Shown: positions 1 through 10,957 of the stretch, piece by piece
Numbering within the stretch: the stretch's first letter is position 1
Layout of the letters: the number at the start of each line of letters is the position of its first letter
Origin: Crotalaria pallida
Taxonomy: Eukaryota > Streptophyta > Magnoliopsida > Fabales > Fabaceae
Assembly (NCBI GenBank): GCA_037953625.1
Contig: CM075655.1
Location: 15,952,001 to 16,016,000 of the forward strand
DNA: 64,000 nt
Reading direction: 5' to 3'
The notes under the pieces: model-generated
Seen by the model: only the letters and a program-made list of their open reading frames with translations
The model's database searches: none
Told to the model about the DNA's origin: nothing
Made by a program: the position numbers and the translations under genes

Positions 1-2107
1 ATTTTAGGCAAAGTGAATACTCAAAATATGATATAATCATGCAATCAAAAGAGATTCACTACCCTCTAATAAACTCTACCCAAACTCATAAACTAAAAGA
101 CTTGTGAGGCAAAAGATAAAACAATAAAACATAAACTACCAAACTAAGTCTTCATGAGTTGGTTCTCTCTTCATAACTTGATGTTTGTTGTTGCTTGTTG
201 AGCTTGAACTTGATCAACACATTTGTAGCTTGTTCAAAACCTTTTGGCATTTATCAAAACATTCTTCATGGATCTTACAACATATAGAATTCAAGATCAA
301 AACCAAAATTAAAGATCATGGTACAAAGCTTTTCTTAAGGTTAAACCGAAAATCAAGGCATGCAAGGATTAAAAGTCATCATCAAGCAACATGCAAGACC
401 ACAAATTAAAAATGAGTTTAGATCAAACATTGATTTAACACATAAACACATAAGTATCTCATGATTCACAATTTTAAGCATCAAAATCTAACATACAAAG
501 AGTTCTACTTCAAGTTCACAAAACTTTAGATCTAAAAGAAAAATATCAAGATCTATCATGACTATCATCAACCAAATCATCAAGTATAAGCTACACTTAT
601 TACAAATAAATTTAAGTCCTTAAAAGTCCATGAAGTACATAAAAAAGGAACATGCAAGAGAAGAAAAGAAAATTGCAAAACAAGAACTAGTACTAATCTT
701 CTAGGATCTTTGGTTTATACCAAAAAAATGGCTTTCTAATACTTGATCTTCAAAAGGGCTCCTAAGTTTAAAGCTTGATCTTCTCTCCTTCTTCCTTCTC
801 CTACCCACGGTTCTCTCTCTCTTTCTCCCCATGGTTCTCTCTTTTTTTTTTTTACATGTCTCTCAAGAGCTAGTGTTGCTCTTGGAGACTTTGTGTTGGT
901 GTTGGTGTGGAAAGGAAAGGAAATGAAAGAATGGAATGGAAGAATGAAGGAACGAAGGGAAGAAAGAATGAAGGGAAAAATGAAAGGAAATGAAGGTGTG
1001 AATGGGAATAAGAGGAAATGGACTAAGGGTTCAACACAATTTCTCTTCCTTAGCCCTTAACAAGTTCGGCCAATTCATGAAGCAAAGGAGGACAATTTTG
1101 GCAACTAAAATTCTACTTGGTCCCCAAGTTTGTTTTATTTTCTTTTTATTATTATTTTTTTTCTATAGGCTTAGTCACCAAGTAAGGCTTTACAAGCCTA
1201 CACATACTCCCCCCTCACATATGTGGCACACATGCACCATCCCACCTATGTCTTCTACATGCGCGCACACACACACACACATATGCCTTCATGCATGCAC
1301 TCAACAAAAACGTGGCCCTCCCTCCTACACACACAAGTCCTATATTTTTTTTTCTTTTATTTATCACCACTTAATGGCTTTATGGACACATGCACATATC
1401 ATTCACACACATAGCATACATACACCTATTAGCACATATTCACATATCTTACACACATTAATAAATTAATCACACACTTAGTCACAAAATAATAATCAAG
1501 CACACACATTAACAATTAAACATAATTTCTTTTAAATAATAAACTGTACTTATTGGTTGCACTTATAGCCCTTATTTAATTTTCTAAAATCATATTTTAG
1601 TATATTAAAGACAATCCCAAAAGGAAAAATTCCTTAACAATCAAAAACCATTTTTTTCATGATTTATTTCCTTAAAATTCGTCCTTTTTCACACTGAAAA
1701 CAATTTTCGCAAACCAACCCAGAAAATTATGAAAAATAAATTTTTGAAAACTACATTTCGATACGATCGTTTTGATATAAAGATCATAAAAATCGGAGTT
1801 ACGGTTATAAAGTTATCGATTTTCAAAGTTAATACATCTAAGAAAATCCATAAAGAAGTTTACTTTTGCAGGAAATCACCAAAATAAAAATCATTTTTCA
1901 TTTCTTAATTATAAAATCAACCCACACTCAATAAAAATCATTTTTACTTAACCTCATAAAAATATTTATTTATCAAAACTCCGTAAAATTAACACCTTAC
2001 TACGTAATCGAATAAATACTCATTGAAATTTTTTTGTAAAACCGTATCGTAAAACTTTTCATTAATCGAATTTTATTTAGCCTAGTCGGAAAAACGCGGA
2101 TGTTACA
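1..2107 (-). repeat. X-family giant LTR, right-hand part (copy X0)
   Basis: This stretch is colinear, with divergence, with the right part of the X2 3' LTR (about 42300-55207): A-rich sequence with 'aaaccg' words, a CT-rich block near 780-850, a CA microsatellite near 1266-1282, and a terminal GGATGTTACA at 2107. In minus orientation the LTR therefore starts TGTAACATCC at 2107 and runs leftward out of the window. What follows 2107 is not the usual X polypurine tract, so 2107 is probably the outer boundary of a 5' LTR. Reading frames inside it are AT-rich or microsatellite-driven and look spurious. Confidence 0.65.
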
Positions 2108-2109
2108 AT

Positions 2110-2430
2110 TTCTGCCCAGGCGCGCCCTGTGCGCACCAGCCATGAGAAATGGCCCGTCAGACCGCATTAGCAGCACCAGCACGCGCGCCAATCCCTTCTT
2201 GACCGCACCAGCCACGCATCAGACCTGGGGCTGGTGCCAAATCCGCGCTCACGCGCGCCAATGATGCGCTTAGGCGCGCGCCAGATGCATCAAACCCGTT
2301 TTGGCGCACCAGCTGACCGCACCAGGCCTCCACTCCTGCACCAGTCGTGCGCACCAGCAACATCAGCTAGCATCGCGCGCCCAGGCGCGCCAAGACCGCG
2401 CCCAGGCGCGCCCCAGTTTTAAAACTGGTG
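2110..2430. repeat. GC-rich block of GGCGCGCC-like and GCACCAG motifs
   Basis: An abrupt GC-rich island in AT-rich surroundings. It has repeated AGGCGCGCC or CGCGCGCC words (near 2118, 2184, 2250, 2273, 2381, 2404) mixed with many copies of GCACCAG. GGCGCGCC is an 8-base palindrome. Reading frames here (for example 2234-2422) are by-products of the repeat composition. Confidence 0.6.
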
Positions 2431-3782
2431 CAGCCAGCATTTTGGTCATAATCGCACCACTTTCTTCCTTTCCTTCTCTTGGGCGATTTTCTTCTCCCAT
2501 GCCCTAAATTCTTCAACACTAAAAATTCACCACAAAACCTACTGACTCATCCTTAGATAATTGATCCCCATCACACATAAACACTTTGATTATCATCAAT
2601 TCCACCCTTTCCCTCTTAAAAGTCATGAATCCATGAATTGGGGTTCTAGGGTTTTGAGACCCCTTTTCCTATCCTTTCTTTGTCAAGCTCTTCTCACTTC
2701 AAGTTGATCAAGATCCAAGCTAGTGGTACTCATTCCCTCATCAAGGCTTGTTTTTATCATCTCCAAGTAAGTGTTTATGAGTGGGTTCCCCTCATTCCCT
2801 TCCAAATTCGTTTTCCTCTCTCTCTACCATCAATGGTGGGTTTCAATACTTAGGCATTTGAGGCTTCACTTTTCATGGAGTTTTGACTTGATTCATGGCA
2901 TAAATGATGATTCCTCTCTTTTATGACTCTAAATTAGGTTCTATCACCTCTTGTGGATTTTGAGCTCTTTGGTGGGCAAACTCAAGCATAGGGCACTTGG
3001 AATCTCCTTATCCTTAAGTGTTCGAGGTATGGGGGTGGATATTGTGAGCATTGCCTTGTTCTAGGGAGTTGGTTCTAATTAGTATATAATGATTTGTTAG
3101 GGTTATGTGTTAGGGGAGAAAATTAGATTATAAACTCTAGGTTATTGAATATAAAATCCTACTAAATGAATATGTATGAAATTGAATGTAAAGACTAGGA
3201 AAAAGGAAACCCAATAATATGAAATTGAATTATTTAATAAATGAAACTTGGATAATGATTTTAATGAAGTATGAGGGGATTTTGGGTAACCTGATGGTGA
3301 AGTGGTCGTAAATGATTTCTATGATAATTGATTTTAATTGTCAAGTTTTGTATAAAATGATAAATGATTGATGTTGCAAATATATGTAGGTATTATGGAG
3401 TAAATTGATATAGAAAGAGAATGGAATGGAAACGATTATATGTGATGAATGTGCCTATTTGTACTCAAATGCTAAATGAGTATAAATGTTAAGTATTATC
3501 AATTGTGAACCAAGGTCATGGCTTATGAAATTGAACTTGTGAATATAGGAAACAGAAGTAAAATGATTATGATTAAACGAAAGTGAAAAATGATATATGT
3601 AAATTAAAATGAAGGGCAATCTAAATGCTGGGCAATAAAAGAGAATACTACTTGGTATGATTGTGATAATTGAGAAAGGAAAAGAATAAGGAAACTACAA
3701 GAATGACTAGTTGTTGAATGTGTGTTGTTGTACTTAAATGTGTTACAATTAATTGAACAAGAAAGTGAATAATTCTTGGCCT

Positions 3783-4086
3783 CTGAATTGAGGCGCCGAA
3801 TATTGAGAATGTGGTTTATGCATTGGCCTCTGCTTTGAGGTGACGATTAAAGGAAAGATTTGATAATTGATATAGGGAATGAGTATGGATAAAGAATGAA
3901 TGGGAAATGTGTGTAAGTGTATTTGTGATTGTATGTGCTAAGTTGTTTGTGTAAGATGGTGAAAGTATGATTTGGCCTCTGATGTGAGGTAATGTGAAAT
4001 GAAAATGTAATAAGTGCGTTGGCCTCTGATTTGAGTTGATGATTAATGGAAAGTGATGATTTGGCTGACCTCTGATATGAGGGGCA
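3783..4086. repeat. Five spaced CCTC-N6-GAGG hairpin motifs
   Basis: The phrase 'ttggcctctgatttgagg' recurs five times with variation (near 3779, 3825, 3974, 4020 and 4068). Four copies keep complementary arms CCTC and GAGG around a six-base loop; the fourth ends GAGT. Copies are 45-150 bp apart within otherwise simple AT-rich sequence. Confidence 0.55.
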
Positions 4087-4113
4087 CAAAATGAATGAAA
4101 GTAATAGGGTGTT

Positions 4114-7100
4114 TGTAACAGCCCGGTTTTCGGAAACCAAAATAATTGACTTTTGTTTATTAAGGTTGCAAAAAATGAGGCCATTTTTTTTTGAAAACGT
4201 TATTGTAACTTATTGTTGAAGGAAATCAAGAACATACTTGAAAAGTGGTTGATGTTCTTTAACCGTCTCTTTTGAAAACCGAGTTGTTACTTGGATCCAA
4301 CTCCTTTACTTTATTTGTCGAAAATGTTTCATTCAGGAAACAGTTTGATTTCATCTTAGACTTTTTCATTCATTGCCCGAAAAGATCTTAAGTATATTTC
4401 ATAAAAGAGTGTTGTCATAAAACGTCGGGCTTGCTTCAAAATAGTTAAGGTATAGTAATAGTTCATCACTTTGGTAATCCTGGGTACAAACAGAGCATCA
4501 AGATCTAAAATAACTAGACTATTTTTACACTACCCTATCAAAGGCAATCGGATGAAGGTCCTCTTTCTTCTTGTGTCCTTTCTTCTTCTCCGGGGATGCT
4601 ACCTTACGAGTTGATGTCTCTGCTGGGTCGTCGGATTCCATCATTGCTTCATCTCTGGTAGTATAGTTCCACCGTTCCTTGTAACGTACCTTCTCTCTGT
4701 AGTTCTTATATCCGCGAACCGTAACTTGTCTCAAGCACGGTCCTAAGTCTGTCCCGCTCAATTGATGTTCCGGGTTGGGGATTACAATCTGAGTGTGGCC
4801 GGTCCATACCCAGCCTCTGGCGGTACGCTTCCATCCTCTCCCAGATTTGTTCCACGTAGTGACGTCCATACAACACTCCATCTGCCCGTTGGAATCACCA
4901 GCGACACCAATGGGCCAACGAACAGGAGAGAGTAAGCATTCCAGACGCGTAGCGTCGACGATGTGGAATTACGGTAGGCAAAATAATAGGACACACACAA
5001 ATAGCACACAACGCATAAAAAACAACAGGCAACATTTTATTATCATCATTATCTCACTTTATTTTTATTCGTTCTTGATTCTCACTCCCACTCACGGGTC
5101 TTACTTTCTTTTCCACATTTCTACTCTCAACCTCTTTCTCGTCCCCTACACTTCACAACGCTCATTCTTTCTTGGACAATCTTTTCTTTTAATGTCTTAT
5201 TGAATTAAAACCATCGATGACCAAGGGGGTTAAAGGATCATCGAGGTACGCGTTTCCTTTCGTAGTTAGCACTCGTATTTCAAGCCTACATCTCCTCGGC
5301 CATCCATCCACCTAATCGGAAGCCAACAGGAGTACAGGACCTTTACCACGCGGGCATGACGGCTGTCCAACAAATGGCTCCAAGCCAGGAGGTCTTAGCC
5401 TGAAAACATATCATATAATCAAAACACATTGCCCCGTTCCAGTCCCTCTCCACTATTGTAGACTTGCATCGAGGGGGCGACAGTATTGTTGTAGTGCGCG
5501 CACAGAACTCACCACAGTATTGGACCCAGTCCCCACCACGTTAGTGCACCACTTATGGGATTCGTTCTGTCTACAACAATACTCTAGACTTCTTGACGTT
5601 TCACCGTCATCGTCCTCCCCTCCTGCAATCCCCACCTGAGTATCCGCAGATACCCATAGTATCTTCCTCCCCACTACTTCGGATTAACACTCATGACTCG
5701 CCGCGTTCGCTGTTAATGTCTTTTAAAATCTTTTAATTATTTACTTAACCTAACGATCGGCTCACCCTTAGTGCATCCCTTCGGTGGGCCCGACCACTAA
5801 CTTTGCACAATCTTTTTCTCATTAAAATCACACATAGCTCAGAGCTGGGACTATCTCAATTGATTCACATCACCTTTCTCAATTCTTCCTTTTTACCATC
5901 CTTCTCAAAACCTTTAATTCCACCATCTTCTGGAACCTCATTTCTCAAACTTTCTACAACACTCTTTTCCAAAACCTTTTCAAAACCTTATTTTCACCAA
6001 CATTCACAAAAGCATTATTTTCACAGATTTTTCTCAAAGAAATCATTTCGTAAAACTTGCCCAAAAGATTGCTTCACAAGCTTCTTCAAAAATCTTTTCT
6101 CAAAAACCTTTTCAAAAATTGATTTCATTAACCTTTTTCAAAATATTTCTTTTCCCAACTCTTTATAAAAATTTCTTTTCACCATTCTTTTTCGAAAATT
6201 CCTTTTAAAAATAAACCCTTTTTCAAAAACACATTTTTGTTGAGCGCTAGTGGAGGTGCAAGCTCAACTCGACACCAATTCCCAGACTAAAACCATGCTG
6301 AGCGCTAATGGAGGAGCAAGCTCAACTCAACACTAGTCCCAGACTACAACCCCAAAACAAAGGAGCCCAGCTCCGCTCAATTCACCTCTCATATCAACAT
6401 CATTCTTCCCAAGCTCAGGCTCGATCTCAACCTTATCCTTAACTCTCTTTCTCAGGTTCAACTCTTATCTTTCTTCCACTTAATCTCTTATTCCTTTCTT
6501 ATCAGTCCATCATTTCCATTCCGTCACTTTCTCAACTCTTTCTCTTCTTTTTCATTCTCTTATTTAAATCGTGACAAACGTTCATCCACCATTTACTTAT
6601 CATAACCAATAGCAATAAACAGTATCAACATAATAAATGACAAAAGCATGCTATCAACACACACATCACACAAGAGAATTGCGGTCTTTGTCACCTTCGT
6701 ATAAGTGGCCACACAAAGCAAACCATTGCCACTTATACTACTGACGCCAACCACACAGTTCCGATCTTTGAGATGATACAAAACGTCCTACTAAATCACC
6801 TAGCTACCACTGTGTCTAAGGAAAAGCTTCTCTCTCACCTGATTGACGACAACTCTCACTACACGCTCTTGACACGTTCTTTGTTTGTCTGCGACGACGT
6901 TCGTAACCACTCCCGATTTATGACTGGAACTCAAATAGTTTACTCTTATTAAAATCGTTCTTATATAATTATTCCAAAACAACAATCACTTTAACATCTT
7001 TTCTCAAAACTTGCTTAATAAAGCATAATCTTAACGTTTTCTTATAAAAATCTTTTATTAGATTAAAACCATAAAAATTAGAAAATATAAGAAAATCTCT

Positions 7101-9900
7101 TTCAAAACATTACTTTTCAATTAATCAAATCATTGACTCATTTCATTTTCTTTAGAACCGAATCAAATAAGAGAAAATATCCCAAAATCAAATCAAAATT
7201 CTTTTTCAAAATCATTAAACATTCAAATTATTTTCCAAACACGGATATTAAACATTCAAGGCATTCAAGCACATACACAATCATAGTACTATCCAAAACT
7301 CATGCACATAGGACCAAATAAAACATATGCACCAAATTCCTATACATGACCGAATCTTACTAGAATGAGACATAGTTCAATCTCAAAGACTAATGGTTAC
7401 TAACACATACACATGATCATACATTAATCCTATTTTAAACACCAAATAAAAGGAAGAAACACATTTACTTACAATGAGGCCAGCATCATGTAAATAAACA
7501 CACCATTGGGAAATTAGTTCATTTCCTTTACTTTTTACTAAGACCGAGTAGGACACAAACAAACATACACCAATCAGTCTAATTCATTCAAGCATCAATT
7601 CAAACCATATAACATAGGAAATAAAAACACATTAAAATAAACCGGTGCAAGAACCGAATAGATCATATGAGAAAAGCACTCAACACAAACATTTATCAAA
7701 CCAATTTCATTCGAATAAAATTAATTCAAATGATCATACAAAGAAAATGGAATAGCTTAATTAGGATTTATTCCTAATCACAAGGTACACATGCAAAATG
7801 AAATGGACTATCTTAGACGTTCACAAGCACAAAACCGTGAGCCTCACACAATAGATTTAGCAAGCAAGATCTTAATTTCTTAACACAATAAAATCAAAGA
7901 CATAACACAATCCTGGACTCCGAGGAGCTTCATGCATGCATGTAAGGGAGATAAGGATCTAGCATGATATCCTAATCTTGACCGAATGCCCATATGCACC
8001 AAGGCAAAATCTTATAAATGATGTTCACATGCAAGAACAAAACTTAAGGTCAAGCATCATTTTAAATTTTTAAGCTATCACCGAATCATCATCATTATGC
8101 ACAAAATTTGGATTTTAAATTCTTTTCATACAAAATTAATTCTTAAGCTTTTTACTTTTAATTTCTTTTGAAAACCGTGTCATGCATAAAAGGGAAGATC
8201 AAGACTTTATGTCAAAATACCATACAAATTCGAGGTCCACATTTTTATCAAGGATCAAGCATGGATTAAGACATGTAAAGTAAGATCAAAGCAAAAACAC
8301 AAGCTCAAACACAAATTCTAGGCAAAACCGTGAAGGTCATGTAAGAAATTAAAACATCTAAATACAATTAGTTGAGATCAAATCACAAAAACATCATGCA
8401 AAAGCAAGATTTAGACAAAAACATGAACTTAATACAAAACCGTGAAGATGAAATCTAAAACATTCAAACACCAATATTCAAGATCATGAACAATTAAACA
8501 CATGCATTCATCAATACAAAATTTAACACAAAATCTACTCAAAACCGTGAGATACTTAATTGAAAATTGAAACATGCAAAACATCAAAACCTTAAGATCA
8601 TAAAAATAAAGGCATGCATCACAAACATTACATCAAATAAATGTCCAAATTAAAGTCCTTTTTCAAACCAAATTGGCTACACTAACTCTCTTAAAGGACT
8701 ACCTTAGGTCAAGGTTTCTAACTACAACTTCAAGCTCCAAATCTCCTTCTCCTCTTCCTAGGGTAGCTTCGGCCACTTCTTCTTTAAGGTTGGTGGGTGA
8801 TTTTTCTTGGTTGATCCTTGAAGGAAATAAGGTTGAGAAGATTGTTAGGGATGATTTGGGTAAAGGATCTTAGGTTTTCACTTCTTGTTTCCTCTTCTCC
8901 TTTACGGTTTTTCTTTCTTCTCTTTCCAAAGTCACAAGAGTTTGATGTTCTCTTGGACAAGGTGTTTGAGTTGATGATGGAAATGGAATTGAAAAATGGC
9001 CAACACTCACTCACTTCTACGGTTTAAGGAACAACACAAGGGGTGTGGAAATTTTCTATTTGGTCCTTGGTTCAAAGAGTGATTCAAGGGATAATTTGGT
9101 CCAAGCCAAAATTTGCATGGCATGGGTCATGTCAATGGAAGGCAAGGTGGAAGAATAGTCTTCCCTAGGCAACATGAGTCACACCACCTAGTCCTTCCTA
9201 TTTCCTCTTCTCTCGCCACTTAAGGGTTGCTCCTTCCTTGGCTTCCTAATTTCACTTTAATTCCTAGTTTCTTAATGACTAAGGGAATTGCACTCCATTT
9301 GGTTTCTTTTATACTTCGGCCGAACATGCACCCACACACATGCATAATAAAATTTTCATTTTTTTTGAACACATAGCATAGGACCATGAGATAATGCACA
9401 TTCTTAGACATTCGTTAAATCATGCATATCAAACTTTCATACCCAAGCATACGGCCTACACATATACATCTGCATGTATTTACATTTAAACAACTCATGC
9501 ATCCATTCATTTCATTTTCATAATAAAATCTGTTACACACTCACAATTACTCTCAAAAAAATATAATTCATAAGGAAATCATTAAACCGAATTAATTAGT
9601 AAAATCATAGGTTCATGCAATTCAAAAGAAATTATTTTGGTAGAGAATTCGTTTTCAAACAACAAATCATGGCTTAATCCTTTGGAAAAATCGAATCTCA
9701 AAATAAAGAAATCATTGATAAAATAGTTTGACTGAAAATCTTTCTTAAATCCTGAAAAATCATTTGGGAGAATTTATTTGTCAATCAGTAAAATCATGAT
9801 CTTCACTAAATAACTTCATTTTCCAAAACTCTTAACTGAAAACCTTTCTTAAATAAAACTTTAGTGAATTAGTTGAGTCCAGAAAATACGGGGTGTTATA
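4114..9900 (-). repeat. X1 3' LTR (5787 bp)
   Basis: The left portion (4114-6745) repeats almost base for base at 10958-13580, and the whole is colinear with the X2 LTR. It contains a TC/TTTTC-rich low-complexity zone (about 5860-6240) and, at about 6237-6350, two adjacent diverged copies of a 'gctgagcgctaatggaggagc' unit (single in X2). The right third (about 7100-9900) is A-rich with scattered 'aaaaccgtga' words. Small reading frames other than 4525-4881 look like composition artefacts. Confidence 0.85.
4525..4881 (-). other. 118-aa open frame inside X1 3' LTR
   Basis: An ATG-started frame whose product is basic and polar, with a Trp-rich N-terminal part (GWKRTARGWVWTG) and a Lys-rich tail (EKKKGHKKKEDLHP). 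It has no family I recognise. The other X1 LTR keeps the same 118 codons (11370-11726) with a few substitutions, which is expected for LTR sisters. The corresponding part of X2 (about 15170-15340) is shorter and does not keep the frame, so conservation as protein is not shown. It may be a chance frame in the LTR leader or a captured fragment. Confidence 0.25.
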
Positions 9901-9913
9901 TTCTCCCCAACTT
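9901..9913 (-). promoter_or_regulatory. X1 polypurine tract
   Basis: On the minus strand AAGTTGGGGAGAA lies directly upstream of the 3' LTR, where plus-strand DNA synthesis of a retrotransposon is primed. The same AAGTTGGGGAG core occurs next to the X2 and Tekay 3' LTRs. Confidence 0.75.
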
Positions 9914-10942
9914 AAGGATTTCTCGTCCCCGAGAAATACATTGGAGATTGGGCAACAGGGCAACAACATTCTCTTGTCATCCGGATGTTCTCTTTAACTG
10001 CTTCCGGATAAAGAGATTCTACTCGTACCGTCGCTTGTGTGTCGAGCCGGGTTAAGTCCAGCGGACTAACCGAAGAAGATGCCGCTTCCGTAGCTGATCG
10101 TCGTCGCAGAAAGTCCAACCAGAGGTACGGACTTAAGGGGAAATCAAACAAGCAAACATTCATACATCTCCAAAATCATAGGGTTTCACCTAAATTGTCC
10201 CTAAGTATTCATTATTCACTACGCCTCGGGTGCCTAATACTTTCCTTCGATTCTTCTTCTATTTCTGAGGTTCCCACCTATCACTTCCTAAGTGAAAAGG
10301 GTCCCGGTGCACTCTAAGCTTATTTATTTCTTCAAATGTTTTCACCTTCCTTCCTTGCGACTCCCCAACTTGGATTAATTTATAACTACATCCGCTAGTG
10401 TTCTGATATCCTCACTGAACTGAAACTAATTACCCTTCCTCAACCACCTAAACCTAAACCATTTGGGAAACTATAGCACTTCAAACCTTGCGATTCGGAT
10501 CAAAAGGTCTTGTATAGGGATGGTAAGGTTACAGGCGAACAGTAAGGTTCATGAAGAAAGGGTTCGAATCTTAGTCATCAAAAACTGTTTTGTTGAAGCA
10601 ATCCAACAAACACGGAAATCCAGGTAGGACATACTATGTTTGCAAGGGCACTATCTGTCCTTTGTAAAAGAATAGGCCAAGGTTAACAAATCTAAGTCTA
10701 ACAATCACTAATGGAACATCATGGGCACAGGGTCTTAATTGTAGGATCTATTCATGGTCTGCTCTAACAGGGCTGAAAGGTTTATTGAACTAACACAGCC
10801 GTCACTAAGCCACTAACTAGTCTCAGGTCCTAAGGGACAAAAGCTTATTCTCCTATTCCTGCTCAAGTACTAGCAAACACACAGAGTCACACACAAACAA
10901 AGCATGCAAGCCCATGCTTAAAGCCATAAAGGATTACCATAA

Positions 10943-10954
10943 GCTCTGATACCA
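10943..10954 (-). promoter_or_regulatory. X1 primer binding site (initiator Met tRNA type)
   Basis: On the minus strand TGGTATCAGAGC, three bases after the 5' LTR end. This is the classical complement of the 3' end of plant initiator Met tRNA, used for minus-strand priming. Confidence 0.85.
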
Positions 10955-10957
10955 TTA

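Larger units (their letters stand above)
2108..4113 (+). repeat. Probable Tekay-like LTR fragment, plus orientation
   Basis: No gene is visible. Several landmarks parallel the Tekay LTR of this window read in its own direction: a reiterated-motif block, a CT-rich leader-like stretch (about 2450-2520), 'ctagggttttgag', and a splice-donor-like 'cgaggtatggggg' near 3025, comparable to the 'gaggtaagggg' near 20580 on the minus strand. It is cut on the right by X1 at 4114 and joins X0 at 2107/2108. The identification rests on organisation rather than strong identity; it could be another LTR family. Confidence 0.4.
9901..10957 (-). mobile_element. X1 internal region, non-coding
   Basis: 1057 bp between the two LTRs. 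The end next to the 3' LTR reads, on the minus strand, as a relic of a chromovirus 3' terminus (ISRGREILKLG-like) running into the polypurine tract. A block at about 10036-10150 is well conserved in the X2 interior (about 55413-55532), as is the stretch around the primer site. Short frames at 9912-10163 and 10039-10317 have no recognisable domain. Confidence 0.75.

Noticed and set aside
10943..10954. tRNA-Met gene fragment
   Set aside because: Only the 12-base complement of a tRNA 3' end, placed next to an LTR; it is a primer binding site.
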